64,000 bases of DNA, taken from contig CAMVLT010000007.1 of NCBI GenBank assembly GCA_947168395.1, forward strand, positions 1 through 64,000, given 5' to 3'. The position numbers were made by a program, and so were the translations under genes. This DNA comes from an uncultured Prevotellaceae bacterium (GTDB taxonomy: Bacteria; Bacteroidota; Bacteroidia; Bacteroidales; Bacteroidaceae). Positions 1-9,849 of the stretch are shown piece after piece (position 1 is the stretch's first letter; every line of letters begins with the position of its first letter). The notes under the pieces are model-generated. The model worked only from the letters and a program-made list of their open reading frames with translations. It searched no databases and was not told the origin of the DNA.

Positions 1-85
1 TAGAATTGACTATCGGATGGCAAGTTGATAGGGGACTTTTTAACCGTACAGGTCGCAAATTTTTAATGTGCAGTGTGCAATGTGC

Positions 86-120
86 AACAACCTAACAACC
101 TAACAACCTAACAACCTAAC
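86..120. repeat. short tandem repeat (AACAACCT)x4 plus partial unit
   Basis: Sequence reads aacaacct aacaacct aacaacct aacaacct aac. Confidence 0.9.
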
Positions 121-217
121 ATTTCCCCCTGTTTTTTACGTTAAAAATACAAGTTTCGCATGTATGAGGAGACAAGAGCAAGCGGAGCTTGCGAAACTTG
201 AATAAAAAGAAATAAAC

Positions 218-245
218 AGGGAGAGACCGTGAAGAGCCTCTCCCT
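218..245 (-). terminator. stem-loop downstream of HU gene
   Basis: AGGGAGAG...CTCTCCCT dyad just after the HU stop on the minus strand. Confidence 0.6.
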
Positions 246-267
246 ATTTCATTTTTCTTTACAAAAA

Positions 268-540
268 TTAGTTCAGGGCGTCAGCCAGTTCTGCACCAGC
301 CTTGAATTTTGCAATCTTCTTTGCAGCGATGGTAATCTTCTCCTTGGTAGCGGGGTTGATACCTTCACGAGCGGGGCGCTCGCTGATGCTAAATGTACCA
401 AAGCCTACGAGAGAGATTTTATCACCTGCAATGAGAGCGTCCTTAATAGCTGCAACTGTAGCGTCAAGAGCCTTCTTTGCATCAACCTTTGAGAGTTCAG
501 CACCTGCTGCAATCTTCTCGATTAATTCTGTTTTGTTCAT
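268..540 (-). CDS. HU family DNA-binding protein
   Basis: 90 aa MNKTELIEKIA...GFGTF...R.AREGINPATKEKI; canonical HU/IHF motif. Confidence 0.96.
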   Translation of the reverse strand: MNKTELIEKIAAGAELSKVDAKKALDATVAAIKDALIAGDKISLVGFGTFSISERPAREGINPATKEKITIAAKKIAKFKAGAELADALN

Positions 541-794
541 AATTGTTGTTAATTTAATGATTTATAAGTAATAAAAAAGTGCTTCTGCTTGCGAAATTCT
601 CCGCAAATATAGAGTAAAGTATTCATAAAAACAACAAAAAAACAGAAAAAATCACTTTTTTAATGAAAAATAGTTGGTTCGAGGCCGATTTTGCACTGAA
701 AAACAGATATTTTTAGTAATTTTGCGCCCGAAAACCATTCATTGGATGTTGTTCAAATCATAAATCGTAAATTGTCAAATCGTTATAAGCAAAG

Positions 795-1730
795 ATGTTT
801 CGAAACATACCAACCATCACGAAGAATTTGCTCATTGTCAATTTCTTGGCATTTGTGGCAACTTGGGTGCTTGAACTGAGGGGAATTGATTTGGCTGCCA
901 TCGGTGGCTTGCATTTCTTCATGGCCAGCGACTTCCACCTATACCAGTTTTTCACTTATCTGTTTTTGCACGCCAACCTGACCCACATCTTTTTCAACAT
1001 GTTCGCATTGTGGATGTTCGGCGTTGTCGTTGAAAATGTGTGGGGGCCCAAGAAATTCCTTTTTTATTACATTTCGTGCGGCATTGGAGCTGGATTAATG
1101 CAGGAATTTGTGCAGTTTGTGGAGTTCTATTACCTCATCAGCTCGCAGGATTCGAGTGTTACATTCAGCGAACTCTTCACCATTGGTCACCAGTTCAGCA
1201 ACCAGCTGAACAGCTGGACCACCATCGGCGCTTCAGGTGCCGTGTATGCCATTCTGCTGGCTTTCGGTATGATTTTCCCCAACGAGCGTATTTTCATTTT
1301 CCCGCTGCCCATTCCCATCAAGGCCAAATGGTTCGTATGCGGCTATGCTGCCATCGAGCTGTTCAATGCCTTCAGTTCTACGGGCGACAACGTGGCCCAC
1401 ATGGCTCACTTGGGCGGTATGCTGTTCGGATTCCTCATGATACGTTACTGGAACCGTCATCCTGACTCCAGCTACAACAGGGCAGGCGGCCAGGAATTCT
1501 TCGAAAAGCTGAAACGCAACTTCGAAAAGCGCAAGGGCGGCAGCGGCACCAACAGCCACATGCACGCCGAACGTGGCGGCTCGAAGGAGGCCGACATGGA
1601 GTACAACGCCCGAAAGAGGCAAAACCAGGAAGAGATAGACGCCATCCTCGACAAAATCCGCAAGAGCGGCTACGACAGCCTGACTAAGGAGGAGAAGCAA
1701 AAGCTCTTTGACGCCAGCAGGAACTCATGA
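795..1730 (+). CDS. rhomboid family intramembrane serine protease
   Basis: HANLTHIFFNMFALWMFG, GASGAVYAIL and AHLGGMLFGF motifs. Confidence 0.95.
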   Translation: MFRNIPTITKNLLIVNFLAFVATWVLELRGIDLAAIGGLHFFMASDFHLYQFFTYLFLHANLTHIFFNMFALWMFGVVVENVWGPKKFLFYYISCGIGAGLMQEFVQFVEFYYLISSQDSSVTFSELFTIGHQFSNQLNSWTTIGASGAVYAILLAFGMIFPNERIFIFPLPIPIKAKWFVCGYAAIELFNAFSSTGDNVAHMAHLGGMLFGFLMIRYWNRHPDSSYNRAGGQEFFEKLKRNFEKRKGGSGTNSHMHAERGGSKEADMEYNARKRQNQEEIDAILDKIRKSGYDSLTKEEKQKLFDASRNS

Positions 1731-2821
1731 TCAAGCAACTGAAGAAGCTCACCATCAACATCATAGCCGGAGCCAACGTGGCTACGGTGATATTCATGCT
1801 GATAACGGGATACTCCGACCGACTGGACCCCGTCCGCTTCCCTCTGTCGTCGTGGTTGGGCATGGTTTTCCCTGTTTTCCTGATTATCAACCTGCTGTTC
1901 CTGCTTTTCTGGCTGTGCTTCAAATGGAGGAAGATATGGATTCCCGTCGTAGGATTCCTCCTCGCGTACATACCTATTAGTATATACATGCCGCTGAACC
2001 CTCCGCAAGAAGTGCCCGACAACTGCATCAAAGTGCTGTCATACAACGTCTGCTCGTATGGCGGCAACTACAAATATGAGGATGCCTTTGAGCGCATACT
2101 CGACTACTTCGGCCAAGAGCAGGCCGACATTGTCTGTCTGCAAGAAGATGTCGACACCTGGCGGCAGTACGTTTTCAACAAGTACCACAAGATTTACCCC
2201 TACAACGACACAACGGTGCTGGCCCACACGGAGAAGTCCTACAATTGCTTAGGCATCCACACCCGCTACCCCATCATCCGAAAGGAACGCATAGCCTACG
2301 AATCAATGGCCAACGGCTCGATGGCCTACTTCCTGGACAGAGGGACCGACACGCTGCTGGTCATCAACAACCACTTGGAGAGCAGTCACTTGACGAAGGA
2401 AGACCGCTCGCGCTATGAGGACATCCTGCGTGGCGGTGTCAAGAGAGACACCATGCGGGCAGAGTCCATCAACATCATCAGCAAACTGACCGAGGGAGCC
2501 ACCATGCGGGCACCAGCGGCAGAGGCCGTCCGCCACTACATTGATGAGCACAACCAGTACCCCGTCATCGTCTGCGGCGACTTCAACGACACCCCCATTT
2601 CATACGCTCGTCGTACCATTGCCGAGGGACTTACCGACTGCTTTGCCAAATCAGGTTACGGCATCGGTTTGTCATATAATCGGAAAGGCTTCTGGGTAAG
2701 AATTGACCATATTTTATGCTCAACCGACTTTACTCCCTACAATTGTCATGTTGATTCAAAAATTGACTATTCTGACCACTTCCCCATCGTTTGTTGGTTA
2801 AAAATGAAGGATAAACCTTAA
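1727..2821 (+). CDS. endonuclease/exonuclease/phosphatase family protein with N-terminal membrane helices
   Basis: LSYNVCSYGG, CLQEDVD, VVCGDFNDTP-like, SDHFPIV motifs; overlaps the rhomboid stop by 4 nt. Confidence 0.92.
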   Translation: MIKQLKKLTINIIAGANVATVIFMLITGYSDRLDPVRFPLSSWLGMVFPVFLIINLLFLLFWLCFKWRKIWIPVVGFLLAYIPISIYMPLNPPQEVPDNCIKVLSYNVCSYGGNYKYEDAFERILDYFGQEQADIVCLQEDVDTWRQYVFNKYHKIYPYNDTTVLAHTEKSYNCLGIHTRYPIIRKERIAYESMANGSMAYFLDRGTDTLLVINNHLESSHLTKEDRSRYEDILRGGVKRDTMRAESINIISKLTEGATMRAPAAEAVRHYIDEHNQYPVIVCGDFNDTPISYARRTIAEGLTDCFAKSGYGIGLSYNRKGFWVRIDHILCSTDFTPYNCHVDSKIDYSDHFPIVCWLKMKDKP

Positions 2822-2870
2822 ATTTTGAACGAAAATGGCCAATAAATTTTCTTAACCATAAAAAAATGTG

Positions 2871-2879
2871 TATATTTGC
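2871..2879 (+). promoter_or_regulatory. Bacteroidetes-type -7 element (TATATTTGC) upstream of secDF
   Basis: TAnnTTTG consensus about 45 nt before the ATG. Confidence 0.55.
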
Positions 2880-2925
2880 AGGCTCAAATGCGCAAAGTAA
2901 TAAATAAATATTATAAACATCAAAA

Positions 2926-5900
2926 ATGCAAAACAAAGGAATTGTAAAGTTTATTGCAGTGCTTCTGGTGCTCGTATGCTGCTTCTACCTCTCCTTCTCG
3001 TTTGTGACACGCCACTACGAAAGTAAGGCTGCCGCAATGGGTGAGAAGGCTGGACAGGAGTATCTTGACAGCATCAACAATGAGAAAGTCTACATGGGCA
3101 TTTACTCGCTGAAGCAGTGCCGTGAGATGGAAATCGGCCTGGGTCTTGACCTGAAAGGCGGTATGAACGTTATTCTTGAGGTGTCGGTGCCCGACGTTGT
3201 CGATGTGCTGGCCGACCACAAGCAGGACGCTGCCTACAAGAAGTCGATGGAGCAGGCCAAGAAGGAAGAAGAGACCAGTCAGGATGACTTTATCTCGCTC
3301 TTCATCAAGTATTGGAAACAGAACTCGAACGGTCGTCCCTTGGCCGCCATCTTCGCTACGCAGCAGATGAAGGGCAAGGTCAGCACCCAGTCTTCCGACT
3401 CTGAGGTCGAGAATGCCCTGCGTGCTGAAGTGCAGTCGGCTGTCGACAACTCGTTCAATGTGGTTCGCAACCGTATCGACAAGTTCGGCGTTGTTCAGCC
3501 CAACATTCAGAAGCTGGAGGGTCAGAGCGGCCGTATCATGGTCGAAATGCCTGGTATCAAAGAGCCCGAGCGTGTTCGTAAGCTCCTCCAGGGTAGTGCC
3601 AACCTCGAATTCTGGGAGACTTATAACTCTCAGGAGATTGTGCCCCTGCTGTCACAGCTGAACCAGAAGTACGCTGCTTTGGGTGGCGACGCTTCTGCAA
3701 GCAACGACACCATAGCTGCCGACACTGCCGCTGTTGACACCACCAAGGCCGCTACCGCCAGCGACTTGGCTACGAAACTGACCAAGAAGGCAGCCGACAC
3801 CAAGGACGAGAAAGCTATGGCTGAGGCTAAGAAGATGAACCCGCTGTTCTCGGTATTCCAGCCCGTTCAGGGTCAGGGTCTGGCCGTTGTGGGTTATGCC
3901 AATGCCCGCGATACCGCAGATGTCAACAAGGTTATTTACTCGGAGATTGCCGCACAGGTGCTGCCCGCAGAGTGTAAGCTCCGTTGGGGTGCCAAGCCCG
4001 AAGACTTCGGTGGCGAGAATACTCACGGCGACATCTTCGCCCTCTACGCCCTGAAGATTACCGAGCCTAACGGCCGCGCTCCGTTAGAGGGTGACGTCAT
4101 CACCAACTCCAAGGACGACTTCGACCAGATGGGTCACCCCTCTGTGTCGATGCAGATGAACTCTGACGGTGCCCGCCGCTGGAGCCAGATTACCAAGCAG
4201 AACATCGGTCGCGGTGTTGCCATCGTGCTCGACGACGCTGTGTATAGCGCTCCCCGTATCCTCACCCAGATTGATGGCGGTAACTCGCAGATTACCGGTA
4301 ACTTCACGATTGAGGACACCAAGGACCTTGCCAACACGCTGAACTCTGGTAAGATGCCGGCTCCCACCCGCATCGTGCAGGAAGAGGTTGTCGGTCCCTC
4401 GCTCGGTGCACAGTCTATCCAGCAGGGTATCATCTCGTTCATCGTGGCCTTCGTGCTACTGATGGTCTACATGATCATGCTGTATGGCTTCGTCCCGGGT
4501 CTGATGGCTGACTGCGCTCTGCTGTTCAACCTGTTCTTCACCTTAGGTATTCTGACCTCGTTCCAGGCGGCACTTACCATGCCGGGTATTGCCGGTATCG
4601 TGCTGACGTTAGGTACTGCCGTCGACGCCAACGTGCTTATTTATGAACGTACAAAGGAAGAGCTGCGCAAGGGTCTGAAGATGAAGGAAGCCTTGAACAA
4701 GGGTTATTCCAACGCCTTCTCTGCTATCTTCGACTCGAACGTCACTTCGTTGATTACCGGTTTCATCCTGCTGTTCTTTGGTACGGGTCCTGTCAAGGGC
4801 TTCGCTACCACCTGGATTATCGGTATCTTCTGCTCGTTCTTCACCGCCGTGTTCCTGACCCGTCTGGTCTATGAGCACATGCTGAAGAAGGACAAGTGGA
4901 CCAACCTGACCTTCGAGACCGCCTACTCGAAGAACCTCATGCAGAACACCCACATCAACTTCATGGGTGCCTACAAGAAGTCGTTCATCGTGTGGGGAGT
5001 CGCTGCCGTCATCTTCTGCATCTCGTTCGCCGTCCGCGGACTCAGCCAGAGCATCGACTTCACCGGTGGTCGTAACTACGTCGTCGTGCTCGACAAGGAG
5101 ACTCCCGTTGAGGAGGTTCGCCAGGCACTTGCCGGTGCCTTCGTCAACACCATCGGCGAGAAGGCCAACCAGGAGGCTAACACCAGCGTCATCGCACTCG
5201 GTACCGACGGCAAGACCGTACGTATCTCTACCAACTGGGACATCGAGTCGAACAATCCCGAGGTTGACGACAAGGCTGAGACCATCCTGTACAACGCCCT
5301 GAAGAAGGCCAACCTCATCAATCAGGCTGAGGTGAGCGCCTTCAAGAACCCCGACGTCCGCGAGGGTGGCTCCATCATCTCGTCGGCCAAGGTCGGTCCT
5401 TCGGTGGCTAAGGATATCACGTATGGTGCTATCATCAGCGTCATCATCGCCCTGATTGCCATCTTCATCTACATCCTCATCCGCTTCCGCAACGTAGCCT
5501 TCTCTGTTGGTTCTACCGTGGCTCTGTTCTTCGACGCACTCGTGGTCATCGGCTTCTACAGCGTACTGTGGGGCTGGGTTCCCATGTCGCTCGAAATCGA
5601 CCAGACCTTCATCGGTGCTATCCTGACGGTGATCGGTTACTCTATCAACGATAAGGTGGTGGTCTTCGACCGTGTACGTGAGAACATCCAGCTCTATGGA
5701 AAGCGCGACCGTCAGACATTGTTCAACGACTCGCTGAACCAGACCCTGGCCCGTACCATCAACACCTCTGTGACGACCTTGATTGTGCTGCTGTGTATCT
5801 TCATCCTTGGTGGTGACAGCATCCGTTCGTTCTCGTTCGCAATGATTCTCGGTGTTATCTTCGGTACGCTCAGTTCACTCTTCATTGCCGCTCCTGTAGC

Positions 5901-5952
5901 TTACCTCACTATGGGTAAGACCATCCGCGAAAATGAAGTGGCCGAGGCATAA
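2926..5952 (+). CDS. secDF: protein translocase SecDF fusion
   Basis: 1008 aa; SecD (GLDLKGGMNVILEV, GTAVDANVLIYERTKEEL) followed by SecF (IDFTGGRNYVV, GYSINDKVVVFDRVREN). Confidence 0.97.
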   Translation: MQNKGIVKFIAVLLVLVCCFYLSFSFVTRHYESKAAAMGEKAGQEYLDSINNEKVYMGIYSLKQCREMEIGLGLDLKGGMNVILEVSVPDVVDVLADHKQDAAYKKSMEQAKKEEETSQDDFISLFIKYWKQNSNGRPLAAIFATQQMKGKVSTQSSDSEVENALRAEVQSAVDNSFNVVRNRIDKFGVVQPNIQKLEGQSGRIMVEMPGIKEPERVRKLLQGSANLEFWETYNSQEIVPLLSQLNQKYAALGGDASASNDTIAADTAAVDTTKAATASDLATKLTKKAADTKDEKAMAEAKKMNPLFSVFQPVQGQGLAVVGYANARDTADVNKVIYSEIAAQVLPAECKLRWGAKPEDFGGENTHGDIFALYALKITEPNGRAPLEGDVITNSKDDFDQMGHPSVSMQMNSDGARRWSQITKQNIGRGVAIVLDDAVYSAPRILTQIDGGNSQITGNFTIEDTKDLANTLNSGKMPAPTRIVQEEVVGPSLGAQSIQQGIISFIVAFVLLMVYMIMLYGFVPGLMADCALLFNLFFTLGILTSFQAALTMPGIAGIVLTLGTAVDANVLIYERTKEELRKGLKMKEALNKGYSNAFSAIFDSNVTSLITGFILLFFGTGPVKGFATTWIIGIFCSFFTAVFLTRLVYEHMLKKDKWTNLTFETAYSKNLMQNTHINFMGAYKKSFIVWGVAAVIFCISFAVRGLSQSIDFTGGRNYVVVLDKETPVEEVRQALAGAFVNTIGEKANQEANTSVIALGTDGKTVRISTNWDIESNNPEVDDKAETILYNALKKANLINQAEVSAFKNPDVREGGSIISSAKVGPSVAKDITYGAIISVIIALIAIFIYILIRFRNVAFSVGSTVALFFDALVVIGFYSVLWGWVPMSLEIDQTFIGAILTVIGYSINDKVVVFDRVRENIQLYGKRDRQTLFNDSLNQTLARTINTSVTTLIVLLCIFILGGDSIRSFSFAMILGVIFGTLSSLFIAAPVAYLTMGKTIRENEVAEA

Positions 5953-5986
5953 CCTCAAAATACACCATAACTAATTCACAAACGAG

Positions 5987-6019
5987 GGCCGGACTCAGTC
6001 ATTGAGTCTGGCCTTTTTT
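5987..6019 (+). terminator. rho-independent terminator after secDF
   Basis: GGCCGGACTCA-GTCAT-TGAGTCTGGCC followed by TTTTTT. Confidence 0.85.
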
Positions 6020-6036
6020 CCAAAACCTAAGGCTAT

Positions 6037-8370
6037 ATGATACTACGAGACCTGCTCCTTACCGCCGCCATTGTCATGACATCCAACATTCAGGCGCAAC
6101 AACAACAGCTGTTCGATGCAGGATGGCAATTCACCCGCAACGGAAAGACCATCAACGTCGATCTGCCCCACGACTGGGACATCTATACTGCCCCCGACCC
6201 AAAGACGGGAGCCACAGGTACTGGCGGAGGCTGGTACCCAGGCGGCAAGGGCGAGTACCGCAAGACGTTCAAGACACCAAAGGGAGAACTCACGAAACTA
6301 CACTTCGAGGGTGTCTATCAGAAAGCCGAGGTCTACGTCAACGGACAGAAGGCGGGGCAGCATGCCTACGGCTATACGCCGTTCACGGTTGACATTACAC
6401 CTTATCTATATAATAAGGGACGTGACAACGAGGTCGTTGTCAAGGTCGACAACTCCGAGCAGCCCAACTGCCGCTGGTATTCCGGCTCAGGCATCTACCG
6501 CCACGTGTGGCTTCAGACGCTGCCAGCCTTGCATATCAAAGAGAACGGCGTAATAGTCACCACGCCCAAGGTGACAGAACGGCAGGCCGTAGTGAATGTG
6601 GAAGTGACCGTTCAGAACGAAAGCAACAGCGAGCAGAAAGCAGTGGTTGCCGTTGACTATTTACAGCATAAACCTATAACGCTGAAAGCCGGCGAATGTA
6701 AAGCCGTGACATTCTCCTTTGGAATTGACAACCCGAAACTATGGTCACCCGACACCCCACACCTGTATGAAACAATTGTAGAGCTTTACTCTGACCTTGG
6801 CCCTATAATTGCTCATAACGCTGTTCACTTCGGCATCCGCTCGTTCTCGTTCGATGCCGAGAAAGGCTTCTTGCTCAACGACAAGCCGCTGCTCATCAAT
6901 GGCGCCTGCGTGCATCACGATGACGGCGTGCTGGGCGCGATGGCCTTTGACGCAGCCGAAATCCGTAAGGTAAGGCAGATGAAGGAAGCCGGTTTCAACC
7001 TCATTCGCACCTCGCACAACCCGCCGAGCCGTGCTTTCCTCGATGCCTGCGACTCGATAGGCATGCTGGTCATCGACGAGGCTTTCGACGGCTGGCGCTC
7101 GGCCAAAACACCATACGACTACTCAACACTTATCGACTCGTGCTACCGCGAGGACATCCACGCCATGGTGCTGCGCGACCGCAACCACCCCAGCGTCGTC
7201 TGCTGGAGCATCGGCAACGAGGTGATAGAGCGCAAGGACATCCGCGTCATCACCACCGCCCGACAGCTGAAAAAGGCCATACTCGAGGCCGACGACACAC
7301 GCCCCGTCACCGAGGCGCTCTGTGCCTGGGACAACGACTGGGAAATCTACGACCCGCATGCCGAGGTGCTCGACGTGGTAGGCTATAACTACATGATTCA
7401 CAAGCACGAGGGCGACCACCAGCGCGACCCCAAGCGAGTAATGTGGCAAACGGAGAGTTATCCGCGCGATGCCTTCCGCAACTGGGCGCTGGTACACGAC
7501 CATCCCTACATCGTCGGCGACATCGTGTGGACAGGTCTCGACTACCTCGGTGAGTCGGGCATTGGCCGCACCTACTATGACGGCGAACGTCCTGGCGAGC
7601 ACTACGTCAGCGGCGGACAGCCCGACTGGCACGGAGCCTACTGTGGCGACGTAGACATTACGGGATGGAGGAAACCGATAAGCCATTATAGGGAGATGCT
7701 GTGGGGACCCACCCCCGGCCCCTCCCTGTTGAGGGAGGGGAGTGTATACCTTGCCGTCCGCGAACCTAATGGCTATTTGGGGACAATACGTGAGACTGCA
7801 TGGAGCGTATGGCCTACCTGGGAGTCATGGAACTGGCCAGGCTGGGAGGGCAAGCCCATTGAGGTGGAGGTCTACACCCGTCAGCCCGAGGTGTCGCTCT
7901 ACCTGAGCGACCAGCTCATCGGCACAAAGTCGGTGAGCCGCGAGACTGAGTTCAAGGCCGTATTCTCCGTGCCTTACCAGCCGGGAACCCTCCGTGCTGA
8001 GGCGGGCGGGAAGTCTGTCACCCTCATCACCGCTACTGAGCCAGCCGCCTTGCGCCTCACCCCCGACCGCTACGTCATCACTGCCGACGGGCAGGACCTC
8101 GCGTTCATCACCGTCGAAGTGGTGGATAAAGAAGGGCGCGTCTGTCCCAATGCCGCCATCCCCTGCGAAGCCACTGTGAAAGGCCAGGGCCAACTATTGG
8201 CCTTTGCTTCAGCCGACCTCAAGGACCGCGAACCTTACACTTCGCCCAAGGTGACCACGTGGAAAGGCCGTGCCCTGCTCGTAGTGCGCAGTACAAAGAA
8301 GAAAGGAAACGTCGAGGTGAACATCAACAGCAGCCTGCCCACCTCCCGCCTCACCGTTAAAGCCAAATAA
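6037..8370 (+). CDS. glycoside hydrolase family 2 (beta-galactosidase-like), secreted
   Basis: 777 aa; PHDW, GSGIYRHVWL, RTSHNPPSRAFLDACDSIGMLVIDEAFDGW, WSIGNEV, WTGLDYLGE. Confidence 0.95.
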   Translation: MILRDLLLTAAIVMTSNIQAQQQQLFDAGWQFTRNGKTINVDLPHDWDIYTAPDPKTGATGTGGGWYPGGKGEYRKTFKTPKGELTKLHFEGVYQKAEVYVNGQKAGQHAYGYTPFTVDITPYLYNKGRDNEVVVKVDNSEQPNCRWYSGSGIYRHVWLQTLPALHIKENGVIVTTPKVTERQAVVNVEVTVQNESNSEQKAVVAVDYLQHKPITLKAGECKAVTFSFGIDNPKLWSPDTPHLYETIVELYSDLGPIIAHNAVHFGIRSFSFDAEKGFLLNDKPLLINGACVHHDDGVLGAMAFDAAEIRKVRQMKEAGFNLIRTSHNPPSRAFLDACDSIGMLVIDEAFDGWRSAKTPYDYSTLIDSCYREDIHAMVLRDRNHPSVVCWSIGNEVIERKDIRVITTARQLKKAILEADDTRPVTEALCAWDNDWEIYDPHAEVLDVVGYNYMIHKHEGDHQRDPKRVMWQTESYPRDAFRNWALVHDHPYIVGDIVWTGLDYLGESGIGRTYYDGERPGEHYVSGGQPDWHGAYCGDVDITGWRKPISHYREMLWGPTPGPSLLREGSVYLAVREPNGYLGTIRETAWSVWPTWESWNWPGWEGKPIEVEVYTRQPEVSLYLSDQLIGTKSVSRETEFKAVFSVPYQPGTLRAEAGGKSVTLITATEPAALRLTPDRYVITADGQDLAFITVEVVDKEGRVCPNAAIPCEATVKGQGQLLAFASADLKDREPYTSPKVTTWKGRALLVVRSTKKKGNVEVNINSSLPTSRLTVKAK
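7706..7750 (+). repeat. GC-rich palindromic element inside GH2 CDS (class I)
   Basis: ACCCACCCCCGGCCCCTCCCTGTTGAGGGAGGGGAGTGTATACC; encodes PTPGPSLLREGSVY. Confidence 0.75.
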
Positions 8371-8577
8371 GTCAGACTATACGAAATTCGGATTCGGCCG
8401 CGCGAACCAACCATTTTGGCCGCCCGTCCTCAAAGTTGGGGGCGGGCGCTCACCCTACCCCTCACGCCCGCTCCTCCCGTACCTTACTCCTGCTTTGCCC
8501 TATCCGTTCATCGCCGTTACCGTAAGGCGGCAACAAATTTTAAACCTTTCGTTTATCACTTTTCCGTTTTTTTTTCG

Positions 8578-8586
8578 TACCTTTGC
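8578..8586 (+). promoter_or_regulatory. -7 promoter element TACCTTTGC
   Basis: Ends 7 nt before the probable ATG at 8594. Confidence 0.6.
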
Positions 8587-8593
8587 AGTCTGT

Positions 8594-9826
8594 ATGGTAT
8601 TAAATTACATTTGGATAGCTTTTTTCGTTATTGCGTTTGTCATCGCAATTGTGAAGTTGGTGTTGTTTGGCGACTTCGACGTGTTCCCCGCCATGATGGA
8701 CAGCACGTTCTCGTCGTCGAAGACGGCATTTGAAATCTCGCTGGGCCTGACGGGCGTGCTGGCCCTCTGGCTCGGCATCATGAGGATTGGCGAACAGGGA
8801 GGTGTGGTCAATGTGCTGGCACGGGTGCTTTCACCCGTCTTTACCCGTCTGTTCCCTGAAATCCCGAAGGGCCACCCCGTAACGGGCAGTATCTTCATGA
8901 ACATTGCCGCCAACATGCTGGGCCTCGACAATGCCGCCACACCGCTCGGCCTGAAAGCTATGGAGCAGATGCAGGAGCTGAACACCAAGAAGGACACGGC
9001 CTCGAACTCGATGATTATGTTCCTCGTGCTGAATACCAGCGGCCTGACGCTCATTCCCATCAGCATCCTGGTGTACCGTGCCCAAATGGGAGCTGCCCAG
9101 CCCACCGACGTGTTTATTCCCATCCTGCTGGCTACCTTCTTCTCGACGTTGGCCGGCATCATCGTCACCTCGCTCTACCAGCGCATCAACCTGCTCAACC
9201 GCACCATCCTGCTCACGGTGGGCGGAGCGTGTGCCGTCATTGCCGCCGTCATCTGGGGTTTCTCGCAATTGGACAGCGAGATGATGAACAAGGTGAGCAC
9301 CACCGTCGCCAACATCCTGCTGATGACCATCATCATCGGGTTCATCCTGGCTGGCGTACGCAAGAAGGTCAACGTCTACGACGCCTTCATCGAGGGAGCG
9401 AAGGACGGTTTTACGACGGCTGTGCGCATCATTCCCTATTTGGTGGCTATCCTGGTGGGCATCGGCGTGTTCCGTGCCTCGGGAGCTATGGACATGCTGA
9501 TTGACGGCATCAAGTGGGGCATCGAGGCAACAGGCATGAACAGCGACTTCGTGGGTGCCCTGCCTACGGCTCTGATGAAGCCCCTTTCGGGCAGCGGTGC
9601 ACGTGGCATGATGGTCGATGCCATGACCACCTTCGGTGCCGACTCGTTCGTGGGTCGTCTGTCGTGCGTCTTCCAGGGAAGTACCGACACCACCTTTTAT
9701 ATATTAGCCGTCTACTTCGGCTCCGTCGGCATCCGCTATACTCGCCACGCCGTGGCCTGCGGCTTGCTCGCCGACCTGGCAGGCATTGTTTCGGCCATAG
9801 CCATCTGCTACATGTTCTTTGGGTAA
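8594..9826 (+). CDS. SpmA-SpmB-like fused nucleoside-recognition (Gate) domain membrane protein
   Basis: Two Gate-like halves (NIAANMLGLDNAATPLGLKAM; LSGSGARGMMVDA, CVFQGSTDTTFYILAVYFG); start chosen at MVLNYIWIAFF after the promoter. Confidence 0.88.
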   Translation: MVLNYIWIAFFVIAFVIAIVKLVLFGDFDVFPAMMDSTFSSSKTAFEISLGLTGVLALWLGIMRIGEQGGVVNVLARVLSPVFTRLFPEIPKGHPVTGSIFMNIAANMLGLDNAATPLGLKAMEQMQELNTKKDTASNSMIMFLVLNTSGLTLIPISILVYRAQMGAAQPTDVFIPILLATFFSTLAGIIVTSLYQRINLLNRTILLTVGGACAVIAAVIWGFSQLDSEMMNKVSTTVANILLMTIIIGFILAGVRKKVNVYDAFIEGAKDGFTTAVRIIPYLVAILVGIGVFRASGAMDMLIDGIKWGIEATGMNSDFVGALPTALMKPLSGSGARGMMVDAMTTFGADSFVGRLSCVFQGSTDTTFYILAVYFGSVGIRYTRHAVACGLLADLAGIVSAIAICYMFFG

Positions 9827-9849
9827 TAACGTTTTAACGATTATCAGAA

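Noticed and set aside
3690-3840. Ala/Thr/Lys-rich stretch in SecDF considered as an inserted repeat
   Set aside because: No DNA palindrome and no match to other elements; looks like an ordinary variable loop.
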